A DNA stretch of 64,000 nt from contig AQSI01000001.1 of assembly GCA_000402655.1 (NCBI GenBank), forward strand, positions 186,001 to 250,000. The letters run 5' to 3'. Origin of the DNA: Fidelibacterota bacterium SCGC AAA298-D23 (lineage in GTDB: Bacteria > Fidelibacterota > Marinisomatia > Marinisomatales > Marinisomataceae). A program made the position numbers and the translations under genes. Of this stretch, positions 51,626-60,271 are shown one piece after another. The stretch's first letter is position 1; every line of letters begins with the position of its first letter. The notes beneath the pieces are model-generated. The model worked only from the letters and a program-made list of their open reading frames with translations. It made no database searches and had not been told where the DNA came from.

Positions 51626-52813
51626 ATATCTCACTTTAGGGTGCAACAATCCTGCAATACCACATAATCCCGCTAGTATTCCAAACAGCAAAAATATTTC
51701 ATGAATACTTATAAATTCAGCTAGAAAACCTATAATACCGCTTGATACTGCTGTCATACTTAAAATCGAAACAGAAATAATCGCAAATATTCTTCCTAAA
51801 AATTTTTCAGGTATATTTTTTTGCATTATTGATACTCTCGAAATTACTAAGAAAGGAATTCCAACACCATGAACACACGACCAAAAGTTTAACTGGTTCA
51901 TAGTTTCTATAAAATAATAAAAACAAAAGCTTGCACCATCAATAAAAAGCCCCAACAAAAACAAGGTTCCATGATTGAATCTGTTACCAATTTTATAAAC
52001 TGTTGCAGTTCCAATTAACATTCCAAGACCAACAAAAGCCTCAACGAGAGCAAAATCGGAGGCTGTACCTCCAAGGTAAAGTTTTACCAAAATTGGTATA
52101 CCAACAATAGCAGGTCCCATAACAAAGAGGTTGCTAAGCAAGGTAAGTAAAATGATGAAAGCAAATGTTGTATGTTCTTTAAGATACGCTATGCCTTCTA
52201 AAGTTTTGTTGAAAATTTTACGAAAATTAATTTCTTCTTTTTCAACTTTATCTCTGGGAGCAAGAGATGTAATAAAAGCAGCTATGAAATAGAAACAAAG
52301 ACAAAATAAAAATAGGTTTTCAACATTGTATACTGTTAATAGTTGTGCTGCAATAATTGGCCCGATTAATACAGCAGTTTGCCATGATATGTTTACTATT
52401 GAATTAGCTTTTAAAAGACCATCTTTTTCAATCTGTGTCGGTAAATATGCATTAAATGCAGGCACCATTGGCAATCCAAAAGCATTATGAAAAAAAGCAA
52501 TCAAAACAATTACTCCAATAGATTTTATGTCAAAAAAAAATAGTATTGGAATGAGAGATAAAATTAATCCCTGCATTATTGTTGCAAACGATATCATTTT
52601 TGTCTTTGAAAAAAGATCTACAATTGTTCCAATAAAAAGCCCACAAAGAATTGCCGGTAAGTATGATGTCATTGCTACCAGTCCGGTGATTTTTTCTGAG
52701 TTTGTTAATTCTAAAACAAGCCAAATAAATGCTACATCATAAATGGATCTAGCTATTGAATTCATTAAGGGCACTGAAAGTAAAAATAAATTTAAGTTTT
52801 TTTGTTTGAACAT
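51617..52813 (-). CDS. MFS transporter
   Basis: 398 residues from the ATG at 52813 (MFKQKNLNLFLLSVPLMNSIARSIYDVAFIW); the frame extends upstream to 52921 but those codons run into the divergent ferredoxin gene. About twelve membrane segments with a central cytoplasmic loop (PRDKVEKEEINFRKIFNKT). The pattern fits the MFS_3/EntS-like group of drug or siderophore exporters. Substrate unknown. It begins 31 bases from the ferredoxin start and overlaps plsC tail-to-tail. Confidence 0.85.
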   Translation of the reverse strand: MFKQKNLNLFLLSVPLMNSIARSIYDVAFIWLVLELTNSEKITGLVAMTSYLPAILCGLFIGTIVDLFSKTKMISFATIMQGLILSLIPILFFFDIKSIGVIVLIAFFHNAFGLPMVPAFNAYLPTQIEKDGLLKANSIVNISWQTAVLIGPIIAAQLLTVYNVENLFLFCLCFYFIAAFITSLAPRDKVEKEEINFRKIFNKTLEGIAYLKEHTTFAFIILLTLLSNLFVMGPAIVGIPILVKLYLGGTASDFALVEAFVGLGMLIGTATVYKIGNRFNHGTLFLLGLFIDGASFCFYYFIETMNQLNFWSCVHGVGIPFLVISRVSIMQKNIPEKFLGRIFAIISVSILSMTAVSSGIIGFLAEFISIHEIFLLFGILAGLCGIAGLLHPKVRYLN

Positions 52814-52844
52814 CGGATTTAAACTACGTATAATTAATATAATA

Positions 52845-53141
52845 ATGACATACATTATAACAGATCCCTGTGTTGGCACATGCGATACAGCATGTGTTGA
52901 AGTCTGCCCAGTAGATTGCATTCATGGCCCTGATGATCCTGAAGGATCAGGAGAGGAAGCAAAGGAGGATGGATATGATGCTACCAATAAACAGCTATAT
53001 ATTAATCCTGAAGAATGTATAGATTGTGGAGCTTGTGAGCCTGAATGTCCTGTTGATGCTATCTACGATGAAGATGAAGTACCTGATGAGTATGAACCAT
53101 CTATTGATAAAAATTATTCTTTTTTTGGCCAAGATAGATAA
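52845..53141 (+). CDS. fdxA: 7Fe-type ferredoxin with insertion
   Basis: 98 residues from ATG 52845 (MTYIITDPC). The pattern CxxxCxxxCVEVCPVDC then CIDCGACEPECPVDAI matches Azotobacter-FdI-like ferredoxins that hold one [3Fe-4S] and one [4Fe-4S] cluster, with Cys9, Cys17 and Cys21 at the N-terminal site and the four-Cys group at about 58-68. Between them is an acidic insertion about 18 residues longer than in FdI. The tail DEVPDEYEPSIDKNY is also typical. An additional Cys at position 13 could allow an 8Fe form. Likely a low-potential electron carrier. Confidence 0.86.
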   Translation: MTYIITDPCVGTCDTACVEVCPVDCIHGPDDPEGSGEEAKEDGYDATNKQLYINPEECIDCGACEPECPVDAIYDEDEVPDEYEPSIDKNYSFFGQDR

Positions 53142-53205
53142 GTTGATAATTTTATAACATTTTTCACATTCGTTGTCTATTTTTACATTCGCATAGTAAT
53201 ATATT

Positions 53206-54312
53206 ATGGATAAAAACCAAATATTAGATAAGCTAAAAAAAATTAACTATCCCGGTTTTAATAGAGATATTGTTTCTTTCGGAATGGTTAAAGATGTTGT
53301 AATTGATAACAACACCATTACCATTATTCTTGCTATTTCTTCATCAAATGAAGAGAAAAAAAATCAATTAGTAATGGAGATATCTGAAAAGATTAAAATA
53401 GGTAATTTTGAAATTAAAGTTAAAGTGTTAGACCAAGCACCAAGAAAAACAGTAGATACAAGTAACAAGGATGCTAATGTTGAAGGCAACATAAAAAATA
53501 TTATCGCTGTTGCAAGTGGAAAAGGCGGCGTGGGAAAATCTACGATTGCATTGAATTTAGCAGCTTCGCTATCCAAAATGGGATATAAAACAGGTCTATT
53601 AGATCTCGATATTTATGGTCCTTCATTGCCTATAACCATGGGAATCATTGAGAATCCTGAAGTAAATGATCAACAAAAAATTATACCAGTTATCAAAGAA
53701 AATTTAAAGCTGATGAGTTTTGGCTTTATAAGTGGTAACCAAGCACCGGTAGTATGGAGAGGACCTCTTGTTGCAAAAATGACAGAACAGTTTTTCAGAG
53801 ATGTTGTGTGGGGGGAATTGGATTATCTCATACTAGATCTTCCACCAGGAACCGGAGATGTTCAATTAACTTTGTCACAAAAAATTCCTTTAGATGGAGC
53901 GATTATTGTAACAACGCCAAATGATATTGCCTTAACTGATGTTCGAAAAGGAGCAGATATGTTTAGTAAGGTACAAACACCCTTGTTAGGAGTTGTAGAA
54001 AACATGTCATATATGCAAATCAGCGGTAAGGTTGAGTCGACTAGTACTGATTTATCTGATATTGAGTTATACATTAATGAAAAGAAAATACCTTTTAATA
54101 ATGATAAGTCATTTAATTACAAATTTCATTTGTTTAAAGAAGGAGGAGGGCTTAGTGAAAGTAAGCGCCTTGATGTTCCACTATTAGGACAAATTCCTTA
54201 CTCCGAGGAGCTAATGCTATCTATAGATAAAGGAGAACCATTGGTTTTCTCAAATGACAAACACCCTATATCAGAAATTTTTAATAAAATTGCGAACAGC
54301 CTACAAAAATAG
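53206..54312 (+). CDS. Mrp/NBP35-family iron-sulfur cluster carrier ATPase
   Basis: 368 residues. An N-terminal MIP18-like domain (DUF59; about 1-90, NYPGFNRDIVSFGMVKDVVI) is followed by the ATPase with the deviant P-loop ASGKGGVGKSTIALNLA (about 104-112) and LLDLDIYGPSLPITMGI, APVVWRGPLVAKM, YLILDLPPGTGD, and GVVENMSYMQ. These proteins bind and transfer [4Fe-4S] clusters. The CxxC usually found just after the ENMSYF motif is missing here; a 35-residue stretch without cysteine replaces it. The gene follows the ferredoxin gene on the same strand after 64 bases. Confidence 0.9.
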   Translation: MDKNQILDKLKKINYPGFNRDIVSFGMVKDVVIDNNTITIILAISSSNEEKKNQLVMEISEKIKIGNFEIKVKVLDQAPRKTVDTSNKDANVEGNIKNIIAVASGKGGVGKSTIALNLAASLSKMGYKTGLLDLDIYGPSLPITMGIIENPEVNDQQKIIPVIKENLKLMSFGFISGNQAPVVWRGPLVAKMTEQFFRDVVWGELDYLILDLPPGTGDVQLTLSQKIPLDGAIIVTTPNDIALTDVRKGADMFSKVQTPLLGVVENMSYMQISGKVESTSTDLSDIELYINEKKIPFNNDKSFNYKFHLFKEGGGLSESKRLDVPLLGQIPYSEELMLSIDKGEPLVFSNDKHPISEIFNKIANSLQK

Positions 54313-54314
54313 TT

Positions 54315-55001
54315 ATGATTAAAAACTCAATTAATCATCTTGCAATTATAATGGATGGTAATGGGAGATGGGCTAAACATAAAAATCAACCGAGGTCTTT
54401 TGGCCACAAGTACGGTGCGCAAACCGCAAAAAAAATTATAAACGACTGTGTGAAAAAAGAAATTCCTTTCCTCACTCTTTACACTTTTTCAAAAGAAAAT
54501 TGGTCTAGACCCAAAGAAGAAATTGATACATTAATGATTTTGCTTTCTACAATGCTAAAGAACGAAACTGAAAACATGTTAAGGAACAATATAAAGTTTA
54601 ATATCGTTGGAAGAATAGAAGATTTACCAGAAAAAACAAGGGATTGGGTTTTAACCACAATTGAGAAAACAAAAAATAACACGGGATTAACTCTAACCCT
54701 AGCGCTAAGCTATGGAGGAAGGCAAGAAATTGTAGATGCGTTTAATGTTATTATGAATAAAGAGATAAAAATTATTAATGAAGAAATTCTTAAAAATCAC
54801 TTATATTGCCCTGATTTGCCAGATCCAGACATCATCATTAGGACTGGAGGTGAGTATAGACTAAGTAATTTTTTACTTTGGCAATCAGCATATGCAGAAA
54901 TTTATATATGTCAAAAAAATTGGCCAGATTTTGATGAAAACGATTTGGAAAAAGCTTTAGAAGAGTATGAAAATAGAAACAGAACATTTGGTAAAGTTTA
55001 G
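54315..55001 (+). CDS. uppS: Undecaprenyl (isoprenyl) diphosphate synthase
   Basis: 228 residues, cis-prenyltransferase that elongates farnesyl diphosphate to the C55 carrier lipid for cell wall and LPS synthesis. Motifs: LAIIMDGNGRWAKHKNQPRSFGHKYGA with catalytic Asp near residue 14, LTLYTFSKENWSRPKEEI, LALSYGGRQEIVDA, DPDIIIRTGGEYRLSNFLLWQSAYAE. It uses products of the MEP pathway whose genes are in the same window. It begins two bases after the mrp stop and is followed directly by bamA. Confidence 0.95.
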   Translation: MIKNSINHLAIIMDGNGRWAKHKNQPRSFGHKYGAQTAKKIINDCVKKEIPFLTLYTFSKENWSRPKEEIDTLMILLSTMLKNETENMLRNNIKFNIVGRIEDLPEKTRDWVLTTIEKTKNNTGLTLTLALSYGGRQEIVDAFNVIMNKEIKIINEEILKNHLYCPDLPDPDIIIRTGGEYRLSNFLLWQSAYAEIYICQKNWPDFDENDLEKALEEYENRNRTFGKV

Positions 55002-55004
55002 AAA

Positions 55005-57383
55005 ATGAAGTTTGCAAAAACATCTATACTATTTATGTGTTTTTTATCGCAAATATTTGCTCAGCAAGTAACTCTTTACAGAGTTAATGTTGAAGGGAAT
55101 ACTACTACCTCAGATAAAATGATTAAATATTCTGCTGGTTTAAGAGATGGTACCCAAATCCAAAGATCAGATATATCAACGGCTATTACTAGGTTGTGGG
55201 ATTTAGGACTTTTTGAGGACGTAAATATTGTTTTGAATAACGAATCTCAATATGGTGTTGAAATCACTATTAAAGTTTCTGAGAGCCCAATTCTAAATCA
55301 GGTTTTATTTGAAGGTATGACTGTTAGAGAAGGGAGATTTAGGGAAAAAATTGAACTTAAATCTGGACAACGCATTAAACCAAATTCAGTTGAAAAAGCT
55401 ACCAGAAAAATTTCTGAAATTTATAAGGAAGATGGGTACTATAATGTTGAAATATCTTCATCAGTTGTCGTTCCTCAAGACACAATTGTAAGAGTAGATT
55501 ACCCTAGAGATGTATTATTTACTATCAATGAAAATAAAAGGTACAAGCTTAAAAATATAGCTTTTAATGGTAATAAAAGTTTTTCCGAGCGTAAGCTTAG
55601 AAGAGAATTAGCAAATACAAAGCAAAAGAAATGGTGGACATTTTGGGTCAAGAATTTTGATCCTAAAACATTTACGGAGGATAAAGAGGCTTTATCCGTT
55701 TTTTACCAGAATGAAGGCCATCGAGATTTTAGAGTCTTAAGCGATAGTTTAATTGTGAACGAAGACGAGGCGTCACTCACTTTACAAATAAATATTGAAG
55801 AAGGGCCAAAATATTTTTATAGAGATTTTATTTTCGATGGAAATCAAATTGCTGAACAAGAGGAATTAAAAAGACTTCTTGGTATCCAATCTGGCGATAT
55901 GTTCTCTAAAGAACAATTCGATAAATCGGTGTATGAGAATATGATGAGTATTTATCAAGACAAAGGGTATATTTTTAGCAGTGTGTCACCTGAAATAACT
56001 CCATCTGGCAAGGATTCATTAGATGTTAAATTTGTTTTTAATGAAGGAAATAAAGTATTCGTAGAAAATATATTTGTATCCGGCAATGAAAAAACTAGAG
56101 AAAATGTCATTCGCAGGGAGTTAAAACTTTATCCCGGAGATGTTTTCAGTAGATCAAAATTAATGAGAAGTCAGAGGGATATATGGATTCTGAATTATTT
56201 TGATAATGTTATTCCTGATGTAACGCCTATTTCTGATGATAAAGTCAATCTTGATTTTGTCGTTGAAGAGAAAAAGTCAACACAAAGAATAAATGCCAAT
56301 CTTGGATTCACTGGAGAGTATGGAGTCACTGGAGGTGCAGGTGTCGAGTTTGACAACTTTAGAGGAAAAGGCCAAAAATTAAATATTGGAGCTAGCACTG
56401 GTACAAATTTTTCAATTTATACTACTCAAGAACCTTCTAAATACAAGTCGCTAAATGTAAGTTTTCAAGATCCAATGATTAATGATAGTCCTTATCTAGT
56501 TGGTGCATCTTTGTTTTATTCATTTAGAGGTTCATCGACAAATTATTATTTTCCTTTAGATTTTACTGTAGGTGGAGCCGTTGCAAGTTTTGGTAGAAGA
56601 TTAGAATGGCCTGATGATTTCTTTAGAGTTATGTGGTCCACCAAGTTTATGCAAAAAGAGTATGAAGGATCTCAAGCTGATATTGACAATTACATTGGTG
56701 GTCTTCAAAAGACTAGAGGGATTAGTTTATCTCAGGTTTTATCGAGAGATAGTAGAAATAGAGCTGAGTTTCCAACTAATGGTTCAACTTTTATTTTAGA
56801 AAATACGTATTCTGGTGGTTTCCTTGGTGGAAATGAAAATTTTCAAAAGCATATGCTCACCCTTGATTGGTTTACACCTACATTCTCAAAGTTCATACTC
56901 TACAATTCAGTAAAGCTTGGAGTTATAAAAACACTGGACGTTGGTGATGATGTTCAATCCTTTGTTCCATTCGATGAGAGATTTATTATGGGGGGTAATG
57001 GTATTCCATATGGTAATGCATTAAGAGGTTATCCTGATAACGCAATAGGTCCACAAACTGTTTCTGGCCAGGCAGTTGGGGGTAACTCCATGGGTAGATT
57101 TGTTACAGAACTTAGATTTCCACTTTCAGAAAATCCTGTAATTTATGTGATGGCCTTTGGTGAGATGGGTAATGTATGGAATACATCTGCATTGACAGAG
57201 CCATTTTACATTGATAGATTTAGCTCAATTTCGATGAAAAAGTCTGCTGGAGTTGGTGTTAGGTTTTTTATGCCTGGCATTGGTAAATTAGGCTTTGATA
57301 TGGGATATGGTTTTGATGATATAACTGGTGACGGAGAGGCCCAAGGTTGGGAATATACTATCACATTTGGACAAACTTTTTAA
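55005..57383 (+). CDS. bamA: Outer membrane protein assembly factor BamA
   Basis: 792 residues with a signal peptide (MKFAKTSILFMCFLSQIFAQQ). Five POTRA domains (about residues 22-420; for example VNVEGNTTTSDKMIKYSAGLRDG, IAFNGNKSFSERKLRREL, IFVSGNEKTRENVIRRELKLYPGD) precede a 16-strand Omp85 beta-barrel with the conserved surface motif in FIMGGNGIPYGNALRGY (VRGF/Y type) and a C-terminal GMGDMGY-like DMGYGFDDITGDGEAQGWEYTITFGQTF ending in Phe. BamA inserts outer-membrane proteins. The next gene encodes the Skp chaperone, the normal order. Confidence 0.96.
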   Translation: MKFAKTSILFMCFLSQIFAQQVTLYRVNVEGNTTTSDKMIKYSAGLRDGTQIQRSDISTAITRLWDLGLFEDVNIVLNNESQYGVEITIKVSESPILNQVLFEGMTVREGRFREKIELKSGQRIKPNSVEKATRKISEIYKEDGYYNVEISSSVVVPQDTIVRVDYPRDVLFTINENKRYKLKNIAFNGNKSFSERKLRRELANTKQKKWWTFWVKNFDPKTFTEDKEALSVFYQNEGHRDFRVLSDSLIVNEDEASLTLQINIEEGPKYFYRDFIFDGNQIAEQEELKRLLGIQSGDMFSKEQFDKSVYENMMSIYQDKGYIFSSVSPEITPSGKDSLDVKFVFNEGNKVFVENIFVSGNEKTRENVIRRELKLYPGDVFSRSKLMRSQRDIWILNYFDNVIPDVTPISDDKVNLDFVVEEKKSTQRINANLGFTGEYGVTGGAGVEFDNFRGKGQKLNIGASTGTNFSIYTTQEPSKYKSLNVSFQDPMINDSPYLVGASLFYSFRGSSTNYYFPLDFTVGGAVASFGRRLEWPDDFFRVMWSTKFMQKEYEGSQADIDNYIGGLQKTRGISLSQVLSRDSRNRAEFPTNGSTFILENTYSGGFLGGNENFQKHMLTLDWFTPTFSKFILYNSVKLGVIKTLDVGDDVQSFVPFDERFIMGGNGIPYGNALRGYPDNAIGPQTVSGQAVGGNSMGRFVTELRFPLSENPVIYVMAFGEMGNVWNTSALTEPFYIDRFSSISMKKSAGVGVRFFMPGIGKLGFDMGYGFDDITGDGEAQGWEYTITFGQTF

Positions 57384-57397
57384 ATAAGGAGTATAAA

Positions 57398-57913
57398 GTG
57401 TATAAAAAAATATTAACAGTACTATTATTAACAGGAATTGTTTTTTCTCAGCAAAAGATTGGAATTGTATTTTCAGAAAAAATTAGACTTGATTTTGAAG
57501 AGTTTAAAGATGTTGAACAACAATTACAGCTTGAGCTAGAGGTGATTCAAAAAGAGTATCAATCTATGGCCACTGAGCTTGATAGCATGGTTAAAGAGTA
57601 TGAACAACAAAGCTTGATGATGTCAGAAGAGTTAAAAAAAGCTAAAGAACAAGATATTGTTGATATGAATAATTCTATGCAGAGCTATCAACTCTCAAAA
57701 GTTGGACCAAATGGTGAGCTTACTAGAAAGCAAGCTCAATTAGAATTTGAATTAGTAGAAAAATTCAAAGCTGCAGTAAATGCTGTTGCAATTTCTAAAG
57801 GTTTTGATTTGATTATTGATGGTTCTCAAGCTTCTTTATATACAAAGCCAACTATTGATTTAACCGACGACGTATTATACGAACTCAGAAAGACCAATCA
57901 ATCATCTGAATAA
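57398..57913 (+). CDS. skp: Skp/OmpH-family periplasmic chaperone
   Basis: 171 residues starting at GTG 57398, six bases after AAGGAG; an upstream frame extension overlaps bamA and is not used. Signal peptide MYKKILTVLLLTGIVFSQQ, then KIGIVFSEKIRLDFEEFKDVEQQLQLELEV, long charged coiled-coil arms (about 40-125) and a C-terminal strand-forming segment KGFDLIIDGSQASLYTKPTIDLTDDVLYEL. Skp trimers hold unfolded outer-membrane proteins for BamA. Family assignment rests on context as well as sequence. Confidence 0.9.
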   Translation: MYKKILTVLLLTGIVFSQQKIGIVFSEKIRLDFEEFKDVEQQLQLELEVIQKEYQSMATELDSMVKEYEQQSLMMSEELKKAKEQDIVDMNNSMQSYQLSKVGPNGELTRKQAQLEFELVEKFKAAVNAVAISKGFDLIIDGSQASLYTKPTIDLTDDVLYELRKTNQSSE

Positions 57914-57925
57914 TAAGGTTAGCAC

Positions 57926-58921
57926 TTGATTTCTCTTAAAGAGTTAGCTAATAAAGTAAATGGTCATTTGATTGGAGATGGGACTATCATTATTTCCAAA
58001 GTTGATGATATTCATTCTGCATCAAATGAATCAATTGCATTTGCATTTCTACCTAAATACAAAAAAGAAATTGCTTTGTCCAATGCAGCAGCATTTGTAG
58101 TTACTTCAGCAAACGATTTAGAAAATAATCATGGTATTGTGGTAGAAAATCCATATTTAGCTATGATAAGTATCCTTGATTTTTTTGATGAAAGACCTGT
58201 TCCTGAATTCAATATTTCAAATCACTCCGATATACATAAATCTGTTAAAAAATCATCCAACCTTCATGTTGGTTCTTTTTCAGTTATTGATCAAAATGTA
58301 GTCCTTGGGGAAAACGTGTTTATAGGTAATGGTGTAAAAATTAATGCAGGATGTATGATTGGTGATAATAGTGTAATATACGATAATGTCGTTTTATACG
58401 ATAATACAGTTATTGGAAAAAATTGTATAATCAATGCTGGAACTGTAATAGGTAGTGATGGTTTTGGTTACCATACATCTAGTGATACACACCATAAGAT
58501 TCCCCATATAAAATCCGTAATTATTGGTAATGATGTTGAAATTGGATCTGCATGTACAATTGATAGGGGTTCTGTTAAGGATACTACAATAGCAGATTTT
58601 TGTAAATTTGATAATCAGGTGCACATAGCACATAACGTTTCAATTGGAAAAGGATGCTTATTAGCTGGAGGTGTATTTGTTGGGGGTAGTACTACAATTA
58701 AAGATTTTGTAACAATAGCTGGTAAAAGTGATATTGCTCCTCATATTTCATTAGGTGAAAAATCAGTTATTGCTGCCAGGTCGTGCGTTTTAAAATCACT
58801 CCCAGGTTCTGAAATGTATGCAGGTAATCCAGCCCGACCAATTAAAGAGAAACAAAAAAGAGATGCTATTTATACTAGGTTTGAGATTCTTGAAAAAAGA
58901 TTGAAAAAAAATGCCAGCTAA
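57926..58921 (+). CDS. lpxD: UDP-3-O-acylglucosamine N-acyltransferase
   Basis: 331 residues starting at TTG (57926). An in-frame TAG six bases upstream and the good match of (M)ISLKELANKVNGHLIGDG to LpxD N-termini fix this start. The N-terminal uridine-binding domain is followed by a left-handed beta-helix of hexapeptide repeats (about 100-290) with the catalytic His region GSDGFGYHTSSDTHHKIPH and DNQVHIAHNVSIG. It adds the second acyl chain in lipid A synthesis. It overlaps lpxC by 11 bases. Confidence 0.95.
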   Translation: MISLKELANKVNGHLIGDGTIIISKVDDIHSASNESIAFAFLPKYKKEIALSNAAAFVVTSANDLENNHGIVVENPYLAMISILDFFDERPVPEFNISNHSDIHKSVKKSSNLHVGSFSVIDQNVVLGENVFIGNGVKINAGCMIGDNSVIYDNVVLYDNTVIGKNCIINAGTVIGSDGFGYHTSSDTHHKIPHIKSVIIGNDVEIGSACTIDRGSVKDTTIADFCKFDNQVHIAHNVSIGKGCLLAGGVFVGGSTTIKDFVTIAGKSDIAPHISLGEKSVIAARSCVLKSLPGSEMYAGNPARPIKEKQKRDAIYTRFEILEKRLKKNAS

Positions 58922-59831
58922 GCAAAAAACTATTAAATATTCAGTATCATGTACTGGAGTTGGGCTTCATACCGGTGTACAAAGTACCATTACCTTTCAT
59001 CCTGCTGAAGAAAATACAGGAATTAAATTCATTCGAAATGATAAAGGAGATAAAGTAGTTACTCCAGATATTGATAATGTAGTAGACCTTACTAGAGGTA
59101 CTACAATTGAAGAAAATGGTGTAAGGGTGCACACTACTGAACATGTAATGTCAGCATGTGCGGGAATGAGAGTTAATAATCTTATTATAGAATTAAACAG
59201 CAAAGAACCACCGGTTATGGATGGAAGTTCTAAAGATTTTGTATCAGCCCTAAAAGAAGGAGAAATTATTGAGCAAAATACCCCAGTTGATTTCCTTGAA
59301 ATCACAAAACCAGTAGTTTATAATGACGAAGAAAAGGATGTTGAAGTGTTAGCAGTTCCGTTTGATGGATTTAAAACCACTTTTACAATCCAATATGATT
59401 TAGAAGATTTGGACGTTCAATACAGTTCAATTCAAAATGCTTATACTAATTACGAAAAACAAATAGCACCAGCTAGAACGTTCTGCTTATTAAGTGAGGT
59501 CACAGAATTGGCTAAACAAGGACTAATCAAGGGCGGTAATGTAGGTAATGCAGTAATTATTGTTGATAAAGATATTGATGGGGATGAAGTAAAGTTTTTT
59601 ATGGATAAGTTTGGTATTAAGTTTTACCAAGGTTCTCGTGGACTTTATAAATCACAACACTTACGATTTAAAAATGAGCCAGTAAGACATAAAACATTAG
59701 ATTTGATTGGTGATTTAGCATTACTTGGTAAGCCGATTAAAGGACATGTTACAGCCATTAAGAGTGGACATAAGGGAAATGTAGAGTTTGCAAGAATATT
59801 AAGGAAAGAATTTAAAGATCAATTTAAATGA
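58911..59831 (+). CDS. lpxC: UDP-3-O-acyl-N-acetylglucosamine deacetylase
   Basis: 306 residues, the committed zinc-dependent step of lipid A synthesis. Signatures: KYSVSCTGVGLHTGVQSTI, zinc-binding VHTTEHVMSA, NNLIIELNSKEPPVMDGSSKDF, ARTFCLLSEVTELAKQGLIKGG, and the second zinc/catalytic region DLIGDLALLGKPIKGH with SGHKGNVEFAR. It is a stand-alone protein, not fused to FabZ as in Bacteroidetes. It overlaps lpxD by 11 bases and fabZ by four. Confidence 0.96.
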   Translation: MPAKQKTIKYSVSCTGVGLHTGVQSTITFHPAEENTGIKFIRNDKGDKVVTPDIDNVVDLTRGTTIEENGVRVHTTEHVMSACAGMRVNNLIIELNSKEPPVMDGSSKDFVSALKEGEIIEQNTPVDFLEITKPVVYNDEEKDVEVLAVPFDGFKTTFTIQYDLEDLDVQYSSIQNAYTNYEKQIAPARTFCLLSEVTELAKQGLIKGGNVGNAVIIVDKDIDGDEVKFFMDKFGIKFYQGSRGLYKSQHLRFKNEPVRHKTLDLIGDLALLGKPIKGHVTAIKSGHKGNVEFARILRKEFKDQFK

Positions 59832-60259
59832 AAGATATTAATTACATACTAGAAATGATTCCGCATCGTTATCCTTTTCTTCTTGTTGATAAAGTAATTC
59901 GTAAGAAGGAAAAAAAAGAAATTAAAACTTTAAAAAATGTTACAATTAATGAACCTTTTTTTTCAGGTCATTTTCCTCACAAGCCAATTATGCCAGGCGT
60001 ATTAATTCTAGAATCAATGGCTCAATCAGCTTGCTTAATCATACCAGATTTTGTAGATGATCCAAATAATCATTTAGTATATCTATCAAAGGTTAATAAT
60101 TTTAGAATTCTTTCAAATGTCGTACCGGGCGACCAAATCATTATTGATGCAAAAATAGTAAATGAAAAGTTGAATTCATTTAAGTTTGAGTCAACGTGCC
60201 ACGTAAATGATAAATTGGTAGCTAAAGCAGAATTTTTAGCATCAATGATTAAAAGATAG
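59828..60259 (+). CDS. fabZ: 3-hydroxyacyl-ACP dehydratase FabZ
   Basis: 143 residues, hot-dog fold dehydratase of fatty acid synthesis. Motifs are the N-terminal LEMIPHRYPFLLVDKV with the catalytic histidine, and FFSGHFPHKPIMPGVLILESMAQSACL with the catalytic glutamate. It competes with LpxA for hydroxyacyl-ACP, and its place between lpxC and lpxA is the usual one. ATGA overlap with lpxC. Confidence 0.96.
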   Translation: MKDINYILEMIPHRYPFLLVDKVIRKKEKKEIKTLKNVTINEPFFSGHFPHKPIMPGVLILESMAQSACLIIPDFVDDPNNHLVYLSKVNNFRILSNVVPGDQIIIDAKIVNEKLNSFKFESTCHVNDKLVAKAEFLASMIKR

Positions 60260-60271
60260 GAGTAAAAAATT
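60258..60271 (+). promoter_or_regulatory. Ribosome binding site and ATT initiation codon of lpxA
   Basis: AGGAG at 60258-60262, spacing of six A-rich bases, then ATT at 60269-60271. It sits across the fabZ stop (TAG 60257-60259), so translation may be coupled to fabZ. The spacing is ideal and points to ATT as the start codon. Confidence 0.7.

Noticed and set aside
53150..53192. Repeated ACATTCG-like hexamers before mrp as a possible operator
   Set aside because: Only two short copies (about CATTCG) with no symmetry; chance occurrence is likely.
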